Below are positions 43,701 to 51,796 of a stretch of 64,000 bases of DNA, one piece after another; position 1 is the stretch's first letter; each line of letters opens with the position of its first letter. A program made the position numbers and the translations under genes. The notes under the pieces were generated by a model that was given only the letters and a program-made list of their open reading frames with translations, had not been told where the DNA came from and searched no databases. The stretch is from an uncultured Acidobacteriota bacterium (GTDB taxonomy: Bacteria > Acidobacteriota > Blastocatellia > Pyrinomonadales > Pyrinomonadaceae): positions 124,001 to 188,000 of the forward strand of contig CALMYB010000010.1 of the NCBI GenBank assembly GCA_937873515.1. The letters are read 5' to 3'.

Positions 43701-46077
43701 TCTTTTTGCAAAGCAGCCTGAACAGAATGCGAACGCCGGCTTTATCGCGACGGATCCGATCACAGGAAACACGGCTTGGTCGGTGAAATACGAATACGAC
43801 GACAATGGAAATATCACAAGGACTACGGATGCAAGGGGCATCTACATCGACGGGGCATATGACAACTTTAACCGTCTCAAGACAAGGAACTACTCCGACT
43901 CGACGCCGGATGTCGATTTCTACTACGACGGAATATATCTTGATATAAGCGATGTTCCTCAAACGGCCACGGGCAGCGTTAAGGGCAAGACGACGGGCGT
44001 CAGATCGAGCGTGTCGAGAACGAACTACACGAGCTTTGATGATCTCGGACGCTTGCTCACTCACCAACAGATCACCGATGGTCAGACCTATCCGACAAGC
44101 TACACCTACAACCTCTCCGGTGCGCTAATCGAGGAAACATACCCTTCGGGTCGCGTTGTGAAAAATACGCTCAATGGGGACGGCGATCTAGCACAGGTTC
44201 ACGCAAAGAAAAATGCGGGCGATTTCTTCAGGCCGTACGCCTCGAACATCTCTTACAACGCGAGCGGTGCCGTCGAGAAAATGAAGCTCGGCAACGGTCG
44301 ATGGGAAACCGCTGCCTACAACAACCGCCTTCAGATCACGCAGATCGGTCTCGGAAGCGGTTCAAGCGACACGAGTCTTCTCAAACTTCAATATAGTTAC
44401 GGCGATAATACGCTAAACAATGGGAGCCTGAGAGAACAGAAGATCAGTTTCAACGGACTCGCAAATCCTTTTGAACAGACCTATACCTACGACGATCTGA
44501 ACCGTCTCCAAGTAGCGGAGGAAAAAGTTTCCGGCAGTACGACCTGGAAACAGACCTTCGTGATTGACCGTTACGGCAACCGCCGTTTCGACGCCGCCAA
44601 TACGACCACTCTTGGAAGCTGCACGCAGGCGGTCTGCAACCCTCTCATAAATACATCAGATAACCGGTTCTCCTCAGGCCAGGGCTATGCGTACGATCAA
44701 AACGGCAGTGTTACACAAGATTCCGAGGGTAAACGCTTCGCATATGATGCGGAGAACCACCAAACGAAATTCTTCGCCGTCGGCAACGGTTCGAACGATC
44801 CGGACGCGACCTATTCTTACGACGGCGATGGCCGCAGAATAAAGAAAGTCACGGTCACGGAAACGACCGTGTTCGTTTACAATGCGAGCGGGCAGCTTGT
44901 GGCGGAGTACTCGACGCAAATCTCTCAGACGCCGCGCATTAGTTACGTTACGGCGGATCACTTGGGTTCGCCAAGGGTTGTGACAGATGAGGTCGGTGCG
45001 GTCGTGGATCGGAAAGATTACACTGCTTTTGGCGAAGAGAGCTTTACGTCGGCTCGAGTAGCCGTCCTCGGTTATGCGACGGCTGATGATATCCGAAAGG
45101 GCTACACCGGCTACGAAAAAGAGACGGAAAGTGGTCTCGATTTTGCGCAGGCGAGATACTATAACGCAACCCATGGACGGTATACATCAATCGATCCATT
45201 GACTTCCTCGGCGAACACGCTAAACCCTCAAACATTTAACAGATACTCCTATGTCCTAAATTCACCCTACAAGTTCAGTGATCCCCTTGGGTTACTTCCA
45301 ATGAACACTTTTGGGGGCACCGGGTGCAGTGCTGAGTACTCGAGTTGTGAAGGTAAGGATTTTACCGAAACTTACTACGTGGTCACACAAACGACCACAT
45401 ATACCGCAACATCACATGTGGGGAATAACTCTGCCACTATCACAGTTACTGTGACGGAGACGTGGCTAGAGGATATACGGGGAAACCAAGTTTTCTACGA
45501 TCCCGCAGGTAGGGTGGTGTCGGCGGCCCTTAGCAACGTTGTAGGCTATTCGGCGCTTCAGCAGTCTCAAATTAAGACGATTGCAGTAGCCGCGGCAAAT
45601 GCAGCATTAAATATCGGCATCGACGTAGGTCGTTTCTTGGGAATAGTTCAGGGGGAAAGTGAATTTGGGATGGTAAAAACAGGAGAAGGTCCGCGAAAGA
45701 ATGCCGTCTCAAATCCGTCACAATATTCAAGTGGGCGCGCTCAGATCGCGGCATGGGGATCCGCTGAATATGCAGCGGTCCTTCAGTACAATCTCGAACA
45801 ATCCGTCATAAATGTTTATCAGTGGGCCGAAAGAGGTAGTGGCAACAATTTATGGAATCTTTTGTATCGCTGGAACGGTAACACCGACATCGAGAAAAAT
45901 GGCAAGGAGCAAAGGGTCAATTTTGCAAACCGTGTTTCGGGAATCATCAATGGTATCCAACGAACTACGAAAGTTGGACCGCGGGAACGAACAGGATATT
46001 TTGAAAGTTTCGGCAGGCCAACATCTATACCCTCGAGCGGCGTAAACCGATGCATAACATTATTTACATGCAGATGA
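40717..46077 (+). CDS. rhs: RHS-repeat protein with lysozyme-like C terminus
   Basis: 1786 residues. The signal peptide is KRFFILALILLGVAGSIFG. YD/RHS repeats fill most of residues 280-1450 (for example RDTPVLVNK, YGYDNVLAG and many YDxxGR motifs). A Gly run and Pro-rich linker interrupts at about 592-630. The core ends NRYSYVLNSPYKFSDPLG at about 1526, and the remaining 260 residues are a variable C-terminal domain. Within it, FLGIVQGESEFGMVK and SGRAQIAAWGSAEYA suggest a lysozyme/transglycosylase-like fold. Likely a secreted polymorphic toxin, perhaps a peptidoglycan hydrolase; the enzyme class is inferred. Confidence 0.85.
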   Translation: MKRFFILALILLGVAGSIFGQKASNTSDQALRGSGRVNPSTLGMEFDLPLGSYAGRGINVPISISYSSKQWRMESAGSIDGGIVTGGCRTLYHPRFSERSASGWTTSLATPYIEYTDLDNFYDDKGFPYDFGLCVYAPPPTSNSYSWVRRLTIHLPSGESHELRADDVVHEYSASSTCPPSGGYSCDPETKWLQSNWNATYYAVDGSNIRYVENSNTNTYVLYMPDGSKYEFDNARGSVYGYTARKANKFTDRNGNYTSYNSTTGVWTDTLGRTLSAPIQPTAPSSPTTNEAPIEYSLPGMTGKYKFHWKNLKGATAAESALTDFNQDLKYTGDKITQTTNGNWTSHPSGTYLFHSNANTQFVQSSSNVFNPILLTKIELPTGQSYEFSYNIYGLIERIKYPTGGEEKLTHEAVAPLTQPAYDDEVTPQTNFGVTNRKLYMTSGGSTFYEWAYSAVHVDPSGYKVSATNPDGTITERFLHQGDPPCTGCMVGTYGYDNVLAGMLYEQRSYSNTSVLVSRKLVHWTKKTFTPTSPSIEADWHPRVTHEESIVYDASGNGVSATTKYEYEGDLDLRDTPVLVNKTTQYAFVPISGGGGGGGGGSYLIPPDPHEPPEPNPTPVPTPIPPTPVKIVETQYLISDPAYAAVKSYYTGQNMFGLVTASQVKDGAGTIVSRSETVYDESGRSPGYRGNPTTSRIWDSTKGVVTNTSAYIATHAKFDIYGNQYEAIDAKGCVTSTEFDTTYQAFPVEVTTCAPSDGIYGSSTPFVSTATFDFTTGLPLTTTDANGLRTEIEYDTATRRPRFTRMFSGSTQVGSTTETIYHDEPNNYWVKNRAQIDTNLWAETITYYDGLGRAWKTEEVNSNGNIFVEKEFDSDGRVLRISNPFRSGETKVWTTNVYDEASRVKEVVLQDGSKIKTDYGVSVTGVVGITKQITDQAGKKREGITDALGRMVRVIEDPTGVNLSTDYVFDTLGNLRRTIQGEQNRFFMHDSLGRLLFAKQPEQNANAGFIATDPITGNTAWSVKYEYDDNGNITRTTDARGIYIDGAYDNFNRLKTRNYSDSTPDVDFYYDGIYLDISDVPQTATGSVKGKTTGVRSSVSRTNYTSFDDLGRLLTHQQITDGQTYPTSYTYNLSGALIEETYPSGRVVKNTLNGDGDLAQVHAKKNAGDFFRPYASNISYNASGAVEKMKLGNGRWETAAYNNRLQITQIGLGSGSSDTSLLKLQYSYGDNTLNNGSLREQKISFNGLANPFEQTYTYDDLNRLQVAEEKVSGSTTWKQTFVIDRYGNRRFDAANTTTLGSCTQAVCNPLINTSDNRFSSGQGYAYDQNGSVTQDSEGKRFAYDAENHQTKFFAVGNGSNDPDATYSYDGDGRRIKKVTVTETTVFVYNASGQLVAEYSTQISQTPRISYVTADHLGSPRVVTDEVGAVVDRKDYTAFGEESFTSARVAVLGYATADDIRKGYTGYEKETESGLDFAQARYYNATHGRYTSIDPLTSSANTLNPQTFNRYSYVLNSPYKFSDPLGLLPMNTFGGTGCSAEYSSCEGKDFTETYYVVTQTTTYTATSHVGNNSATITVTVTETWLEDIRGNQVFYDPAGRVVSAALSNVVGYSALQQSQIKTIAVAAANAALNIGIDVGRFLGIVQGESEFGMVKTGEGPRKNAVSNPSQYSSGRAQIAAWGSAEYAAVLQYNLEQSVINVYQWAERGSGNNLWNLLYRWNGNTDIEKNGKEQRVNFANRVSGIINGIQRTTKVGPRERTGYFESFGRPTSIPSSGVNRCITLFTCR

Positions 46078-46096
46078 GACGGAAGAGGAAGAAATC

Positions 46097-47158
46097 ATGT
46101 TTAGATTAGTAATATTTTCTTTGTTTTTACTATCACTCGGCTCTTGTGGAGGTAACTTTACTAATTTGTCCTCCTTTCCCGCAACTTCTAGAGATGCGCC
46201 CGCTGGAAACACCGCAGGCTGGCAATTGATCTCGGAATATCGCATTCCGCCCGATGAAGGAAGCCTTACAAACAGTTTTGCATTCACCGAAGATTTTCGA
46301 TTGTGGTCGCGAGGAAGTTCGGATTCAAAAGCCAATCAGTTAATGTATTCGGATGACTTCGGCAAATCGTGGAAATTTGTGGATGCCCCTGATCGAGGCT
46401 TGGGAGCAGATGGAATAGTTCGTTTTTTTGATTCAAAACATGGCTGGGCAATGGATACATCAAGCATACTAAGGACAGAGGACGGAGGCCGTTCATGGAA
46501 AAGCGTAACCGTTCCTAATGAATCAAGAATTAACACACTCAACACCTTAGAGTTTACCGATGCTGAGCATGGCTATCTTGCAGGTTCTACGACCTTAATG
46601 GAGCGTGGTTCAGGTACAATTAATTTCGGGATAGAGATTCTGTGTACGCGTGATTCCGGGAGTACTTGGCGAGTATGTTATAAGAACCGCACGAATAATA
46701 CAGTATTAGAAATGATTTCTGTGGGAGATTCGACGCTGGCGCTTGTAGATCACAAAACTCTACTAATCACTAGCGACAAAGGCATGACTTGGAAGCAAAA
46801 GCGTTGGGAGTTTCCAGCGACAGATATAGCTGCATCCCCAAATGGCGTGCTGTGGACAACAGGCGAAGATGGTTTCCTGCGATCATCTAAAGACCTTGGT
46901 GACACTTGGGAAATAACTCCTCTTGAAAATTCAAAGGATCCAAATTTCAGATGGACTTCTATCTCATTCGATAAAACTGGTCTTGGAGTCGCGGTCGGCT
47001 CTAATGGAAACGTCTCGTCAACACCAGATGGCGGTTTTTCATGGGAATTACATAATCTAAGCCTCGCATCGGATCTATGGACGGTTCGAGTTCAAAGTCC
47101 GTATGTTGCTATTTTGGATCAATCGAAATTGAGCGTATTTCGTATCGATAAACGATAA
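46097..47158 (+). CDS. BNR/Ycf48-like beta-propeller lipoprotein
   Basis: 353 residues with a lipoprotein signal (SLFLLSLGSC, Cys at about 17). Repeated blades carry BNR-type motifs such as YSDDFGKSWKF, RTEDGGRSWKS, TRDSGSTWRV and SSKDLGDTWEI. It is a seven-bladed propeller of the Ycf48/PSII-stability type. It begins 19 bp after the rhs stop, so it could be the cell-surface immunity protein of the RHS toxin. A role unrelated to immunity is equally possible. Confidence 0.6.
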   Translation: MFRLVIFSLFLLSLGSCGGNFTNLSSFPATSRDAPAGNTAGWQLISEYRIPPDEGSLTNSFAFTEDFRLWSRGSSDSKANQLMYSDDFGKSWKFVDAPDRGLGADGIVRFFDSKHGWAMDTSSILRTEDGGRSWKSVTVPNESRINTLNTLEFTDAEHGYLAGSTTLMERGSGTINFGIEILCTRDSGSTWRVCYKNRTNNTVLEMISVGDSTLALVDHKTLLITSDKGMTWKQKRWEFPATDIAASPNGVLWTTGEDGFLRSSKDLGDTWEITPLENSKDPNFRWTSISFDKTGLGVAVGSNGNVSSTPDGGFSWELHNLSLASDLWTVRVQSPYVAILDQSKLSVFRIDKR

Positions 47159-47160
47159 AC

Positions 47161-47203
47161 TTTGTAGCGGAGTACTCGACTCAAATCAGTCAGACGCCGC
47201 AGG
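47161..47203 (+). repeat. Terminal rhs fragment abutting the array
   Basis: This stretch matches the rhs gene at about 44899-44935 and the broken fragment at 40487-40530 (gtagcggagtactcgact and the following cagacgccgcag). It ends one base before the first repeat of array 2. It looks like a residue of recombination between rhs sequences. Confidence 0.75.
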
Positions 47204-47567
47204 AGTTTAGCAGATAAGAGAATCGTCGCAACTCACAACATCATGCCGAACCGAGCGGAAAGCTGCTTTAGTTTAGCAGATAAGAGAATCGTCGCAACTC
47301 ACAACGAGCTACTGGCGGCCTACGGCGAACTGCAAAGTTTAGCAGATAAGAGAATCGTCGCAACTCACAACAAACTCGGTAACAACCTGTCGCTGGATCA
47401 AGTTTAGCAGATAAGAGAATCGTCGCAACTCACAACACAACATTCTTTTTGCTTCGTGACATGTGAGTTTAGCAGATAAGAGAATCGTCGCAACTCACAA
47501 CCCAAACCTGTCCGAACGATTCCATCCGGTAAGTTTAGCAGATAAGAGAATCGTCGCAACTCACAAC
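47204..47567 (-). CRISPR. CRISPR array 2 (6 repeats, 5 spacers)
   Basis: The same 36-bp repeat as array 1, identical in all six copies and in the same orientation, with spacers of 29-30 bp. It starts directly after a short rhs fragment. Past its last repeat lies a hairpin (47569-47598, atttgga/tccaaat arms) and then the cysS upstream region. Minus-strand transcription would begin at this outer end. It was probably continuous with array 1 before the RHS module arrived. Confidence 0.96.
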
Positions 47568-47738
47568 CATTTGGACGCGGGCGGCCTCGCATCCAAATAG
47601 TCGTGGATCGCGGCGGCCGCGATCCGGGCGATAAGGGGCATACAGACCTCTGCTTCCGGCCGGTAGCCCAAAATATCTGACGGGTGTTATCTTAGTAAGG
47701 TTTCCACCGGAGACGCGTTCGATAACATTCGATTAGTG

Positions 47739-49175
47739 ATGCTGAAACTTTTTAACACACTCTCTCGCCGACTAGAGGAATTTGTGCCGATCGAGGACGG
47801 CAAGGTGCGGATGTACATCTGCGGGCCGACGGTCTGGAATTTCGCGCACATCGGAAATTTCCGCACTTTCATCTTCGGTGATGTGCTGCGGCGTTATTTG
47901 AAGTTCAAGGGCTTCGAATTGACCCACGTCTTTAACCTGACAGATATAGACGACCGCATCATCAACGAATCCGCGGCACGCAATATCTCGATCGACGAAT
48001 TCACGGCGCCTTTCATCACATATTTTTGGGAGGATTTTGACGCGCTCGGGAACGAACGGCCGGAGGTTACACCGCGGGCGACGGAACACATCAAAGAGAT
48101 GATCGGCATCATCGCGACTCTCATCGAGAACGGCCACGCATATGAATCCGACGGCTCGATCTACTATCGCATAGCGGCGTTCCCCGAATACGGCAAGCTT
48201 TCGAAGATCAGTTTCGAGGGCAACATCGCCGGTGCGAGCGACCGCGTCGATACCGACAAGTACGACAAGGAGGACGCACGCGATTTTGCGCTCTGGAAAC
48301 TCGTCGGCGAGGACGAGATACCCGGTTGGGACGCTCCGTTCGGCCGAGGCCGCCCCGGCTGGCACATCGAGTGTTCCGCGATGGCGATGCGGTATCTCGG
48401 CGAGACGTTCGACCTGCACGCGGGCGGCATGGACCTGCAGTTTCCACACCACGAGAACGAGATCGCGCAGAGCGAAGGCGCGACCGGCAAGCTTTTCTCG
48501 AAATATTGGGTGCACAGCGAATTCCTGAAGATCGACGACGTTACGATGTCGAAGTCAAAAGGAAATTTCTTCACCTTTCGCGACCTTCGTGAGCAAGGCT
48601 ATTCGCCACTCGCGATCCGCTACCTGCTGCTCTCGGTTCCCTATCGCAAGCAGTTGAATTTCACATTCGAGGGATTGAAGGCCGCAGAATCCACGGTCGA
48701 ACGCCTACGCAATTTTAGGTCCCTCGTGAAAGAAGGCGGAAGCCCGACCGGCAGCGATGGTGCCTCTTCGCAGGCGTCAGACGGGGACACCCAACCTACC
48801 GGCCGTGATTCTGCCGCAGCTGCACTCAAGAAATTCGAAGAAGCGATGGACGACGACCTGAACACCGCCGCCGCCCTCGCCGCGGTCCACGATATGGTCC
48901 GCGAGGTCAACACCATTATCGCGGCGAACGGCCTTACTGAAGAGGAGAAGTCGGCGGTGCTTGACGCCGTCGCAAAGTTCGACGCGGTGCTCGGGATTTT
49001 CGGCAGAGAGGACAGCGACCTTCTCGACGAGGATGTCGAAGCGTTGATCGCAGAGCGTCAAGATGCTCGACGTCATCGCAACTTCGGCCGATCAGACGAA
49101 ATTCGTGACGAGCTTGCGGCAAAAGGCATTATTTTAGAAGATACGAAAGACGGAATGCGTTGGCGGCGGAAATAA
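47739..49175 (+). CDS. cysS: Cysteinyl-tRNA synthetase
   Basis: 478 residues from the ATG at 47739; the preceding GTG (47736) is an alternative. The class I HIGH motif is AHIGNFRTF after MYICGPTVWNF with the zinc Cys. The KMSKS motif is VTMSKSKGNF, and WHIECSAMAMRYLG and GGMDLQFPHHENEI are the other zinc and active-site blocks. A Ser/Gly/Asp-rich loop near residue 345 is unusual for the family. The C-terminal anticodon-binding part follows. Convergent with the cysteine dioxygenase gene 1 bp away. Confidence 0.95.
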   Translation: MLKLFNTLSRRLEEFVPIEDGKVRMYICGPTVWNFAHIGNFRTFIFGDVLRRYLKFKGFELTHVFNLTDIDDRIINESAARNISIDEFTAPFITYFWEDFDALGNERPEVTPRATEHIKEMIGIIATLIENGHAYESDGSIYYRIAAFPEYGKLSKISFEGNIAGASDRVDTDKYDKEDARDFALWKLVGEDEIPGWDAPFGRGRPGWHIECSAMAMRYLGETFDLHAGGMDLQFPHHENEIAQSEGATGKLFSKYWVHSEFLKIDDVTMSKSKGNFFTFRDLREQGYSPLAIRYLLLSVPYRKQLNFTFEGLKAAESTVERLRNFRSLVKEGGSPTGSDGASSQASDGDTQPTGRDSAAAALKKFEEAMDDDLNTAAALAAVHDMVREVNTIIAANGLTEEEKSAVLDAVAKFDAVLGIFGREDSDLLDEDVEALIAERQDARRHRNFGRSDEIRDELAAKGIILEDTKDGMRWRRK

Positions 49176-49176
49176 G

Positions 49177-49758
49177 CTAACGCGAGGCCGAGACGCCTTC
49201 GCACAGCTCGCCGTCGATGCTTGAATATTTCAAGATAACTTCCTTATAGGTGTCGCTTTCTCTGCAGTATGAGAGGCAGCGGTCGTAAGGCTTCGAGTAG
49301 ATGTGGATGCTGACGGCCCGCTCGTCAAACTCGGCAAGGTTCAGCACCTGGTGGATCGGTTCCTCGAGATCGACCTTGGCCGCAAGACAGTCTTTTAATT
49401 CGAAGGTCTCGGTCTCGCGCAACTTACACCGCATTTGCGATTCGTCGATCTCTTCGACCGCAAAGTTCCTTCCACGCAAACGCCCTACCGGCACCATCAT
49501 CCAGCATTTTTGATCCCAGTGATTGTGGACCGTCGATGCCTGGCCTTTCTCCCAGCAGATCGCCATCATCTCAAAGCGTTCGTCCTTGTAGATAAGGTTT
49601 CTTGTATAGAACTCGGGGCTCCAATAGAAATACTTTTCCAGCGAATCGACCGCTACCGGATTCGAAGCCAGAAACTCATACACATTGTCTGTAACGAATT
49701 CTTCGTCAGGGATGGCTTTTAGCCCATCGATCAGGGCAAAAATGGGAACGGGTTGCAT
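49177..49758 (-). CDS. Cysteine dioxygenase family protein
   Basis: 193 residues, cupin fold. The iron ligands sit in STVHNHWDQKCWMM (His78, His80), with the third in AVSIHIYSKPYDRCLSY. CDO oxidises cysteine to cysteine sulfinate. No Cys-Tyr crosslink pair could be checked by eye, so 3-mercaptopropionate dioxygenase activity cannot be excluded. The start lies 3 bp after the DsbD-like stop, so the two are co-transcribed. Confidence 0.82.
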   Translation of the reverse strand: MQPVPIFALIDGLKAIPDEEFVTDNVYEFLASNPVAVDSLEKYFYWSPEFYTRNLIYKDERFEMMAICWEKGQASTVHNHWDQKCWMMVPVGRLRGRNFAVEEIDESQMRCKLRETETFELKDCLAAKVDLEEPIHQVLNLAEFDERAVSIHIYSKPYDRCLSYCRESDTYKEVILKYSSIDGELCEGVSASR

Positions 49759-49761
49759 AGG

Positions 49762-51645
49762 TCAATTTTTCTTCGATTCGCGTAAAAAGTCAATGAATTC
49801 TGTGTGGTTTCTTGTAAGGCCTGGAAACGTCGCTTTTGTTGTGCCGTCGGGATCGATGATCGCATAAAAAGGCATCGCGACCGTTCCGAATTTTTCCTCT
49901 TCAAAACGCTGTTGCCGCTCGTAAATTTCGCCCGAACCGTCCGTGTAAAGTTTGGCGAGAACAAAGCGCCCGAGTTCGCGTTTCACGTCCTCACGCGGAA
50001 ACATATTCGCTTCCATCCAGCGGCAGTTCGTGCACGTATAACCTGTGAAATCTACGAAAACGGGCTTGTTTTCGGCCTTTGCTTTTGCCATCGCGGCTTC
50101 AAGATCGTTCTCGATCCACTTCGGCTCGTTTTCATCCTTCGGAGAGAAGAACTGTGCCTCTCCTGCCTTTGCCGGCGGCAGGAAAGATTCGATCTCGCCG
50201 AGTTTCGCACCGAACAGGCCCGTAAATAGATAAAATGCGACCGCAAGGCTAATTATCGACGCCATCAGGCGAACCGCGCCGAGCTTTTCGGGACGCGGAT
50301 CGTGAGACAGTTGGAATTTACCCAATAGATAGACGGCGAGGACGACGAAGATGGCGACCCAAATAGCGATGACGACCGGCCGCGTGAAGATGCCCCAGTG
50401 CCACACAAGATCAACATTCGAAAGGAATTTCATTGCCGCCGCAACTTCCAAAAAGCCCATCGCGACCTTGACCGAATTCATCCAGCCGCCCGAACGCGGA
50501 AGTTGATTTACAAGCTGTGGTGCAAGAGCGAGCACAAAGAACGGCAAGGCAAAAACGAGCGAGAACGCAAGCATCCCAAGAAGCGGCATATGCCAATTTC
50601 CTTGCGATGCGGAGACAAGTATTGTGCCCACAAATGGCGACGTGCAGGTGAACGACGTCAGCGTGAACGTCAGCCCCATCAAAAGAGCCCCGATAACGCC
50701 GCCTCCTTTCCCTTCCTCTTGGCGCGTGAGGGAGTCAAGCTTCGTCAGTAAGCTCGATGGGATCGCGATCTCGAACGCTCCAAAAAGATTGAATGCAAAG
50801 AAGAGAAAGATCGCTGTGATGAGCAGATTTATCCAAGGATTCGCTGCAAAAAGATTGATGCCGGCCGCACCGAGGAAGATGGCGAGGAGCATTCCCGCGA
50901 TCGTAAAGGTCGCAATAATTCCTATCGAATAGACGAGAGCGAGCTTTATCGAATGTGAGCGGCTTCCGCCGGAATGATTCGCAAAATACGAAACCGTGAT
51001 CGGGATCATCGGGAACACGCAAGGCGTGAGCAGCGACAAGGCCCCGAGCGTGACAGCAAGCCATATGAACGGCCATATATCCTGCGGGAGCGGTGTCTGT
51101 GAAGGTGCGGCCGGTGATGCTGCGGCACTGCTCGGCGTCTGGGCCGCCTTCGCCGTAACTCGTTCGGCACCTGCCGCAGTTACGCGCATCGTCCGCGGCG
51201 GCAGGCAAAGCGTGTCATTGCAGGCCTGAAATCGCACGTCAAACCCGATCTTCTCGACCGTGGAACCAACAGCGCCGGCAAGCGGGATCTTGAAGACCGC
51301 TTCGTTGGTGAACGACCGTGTTTCGAGAGGTTTCCCGTCAACCTTGAAATTCGGATCGGGACGGACGATCGGCTTCGGGCTTTTGATCTCGCCGTCAATT
51401 TTCCACGGGGACGATTCAGCGGCCTTTATCGTCGTCGCTATCGGTCCACCCGCGGGTTGATCAAGAGCGTAAAGATGCCATCCTTCTTCAATGGAAGCCG
51501 AGAGGGTCGCTTCCACGGTTTGCCCGTTCTCGCCTCGCTGGACCTTGTCCTGCGGGACGTCCAACCGCCACTTTATCGGATCCTGCGCAAAGGCAACGGC
51601 CGAAAAGATAAGCAGCAGAATTGGAAGCAAGATCTTGGGCGCCAT
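49762..51645 (-). CDS. DsbD-like thiol:disulfide interchange protein
   Basis: 627 residues from the ATG at 51645 (MAPKILLPILL), which begins a good signal peptide; the longer frame from 51750 lacks one. The N-terminal DsbD-alpha-like domain (about 20-190) has FQACNDTLCLPPRTM. Eight hydrophobic segments follow, with the paired-Cys motif TPCVFPMIPITV and TCTSPFVGTIL. The C-terminal thioredoxin domain has GYTCTNCRWMEANMF. It carries electrons from the cytosol to periplasmic disulfides. Upstream of the cysteine dioxygenase gene. Confidence 0.92.
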   Translation of the reverse strand: MAPKILLPILLLIFSAVAFAQDPIKWRLDVPQDKVQRGENGQTVEATLSASIEEGWHLYALDQPAGGPIATTIKAAESSPWKIDGEIKSPKPIVRPDPNFKVDGKPLETRSFTNEAVFKIPLAGAVGSTVEKIGFDVRFQACNDTLCLPPRTMRVTAAGAERVTAKAAQTPSSAAASPAAPSQTPLPQDIWPFIWLAVTLGALSLLTPCVFPMIPITVSYFANHSGGSRSHSIKLALVYSIGIIATFTIAGMLLAIFLGAAGINLFAANPWINLLITAIFLFFAFNLFGAFEIAIPSSLLTKLDSLTRQEEGKGGGVIGALLMGLTFTLTSFTCTSPFVGTILVSASQGNWHMPLLGMLAFSLVFALPFFVLALAPQLVNQLPRSGGWMNSVKVAMGFLEVAAAMKFLSNVDLVWHWGIFTRPVVIAIWVAIFVVLAVYLLGKFQLSHDPRPEKLGAVRLMASIISLAVAFYLFTGLFGAKLGEIESFLPPAKAGEAQFFSPKDENEPKWIENDLEAAMAKAKAENKPVFVDFTGYTCTNCRWMEANMFPREDVKRELGRFVLAKLYTDGSGEIYERQQRFEEEKFGTVAMPFYAIIDPDGTTKATFPGLTRNHTEFIDFLRESKKN

Positions 51646-51796
51646 ACGACCGAAAATCAAACTATACCAAGTTTGATCGAATGATGCCGTCCTTGGCGTT
51701 CTATTTTTGCAGTTCTCGTTCGGGTTTCCTATAATCGAATGTTCGGGCATCTTATTTATTTTTGCCTATTTACAAGGATTGAGGGAGGATCATATC

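Noticed and set aside
47174..47203. Self-targeting spacer derived from rhs next to the first repeat of array 2
   Set aside because: The rhs match extends further upstream than a 30-bp spacer and no repeat precedes it, so it is better read as the end of the inserted rhs sequence.
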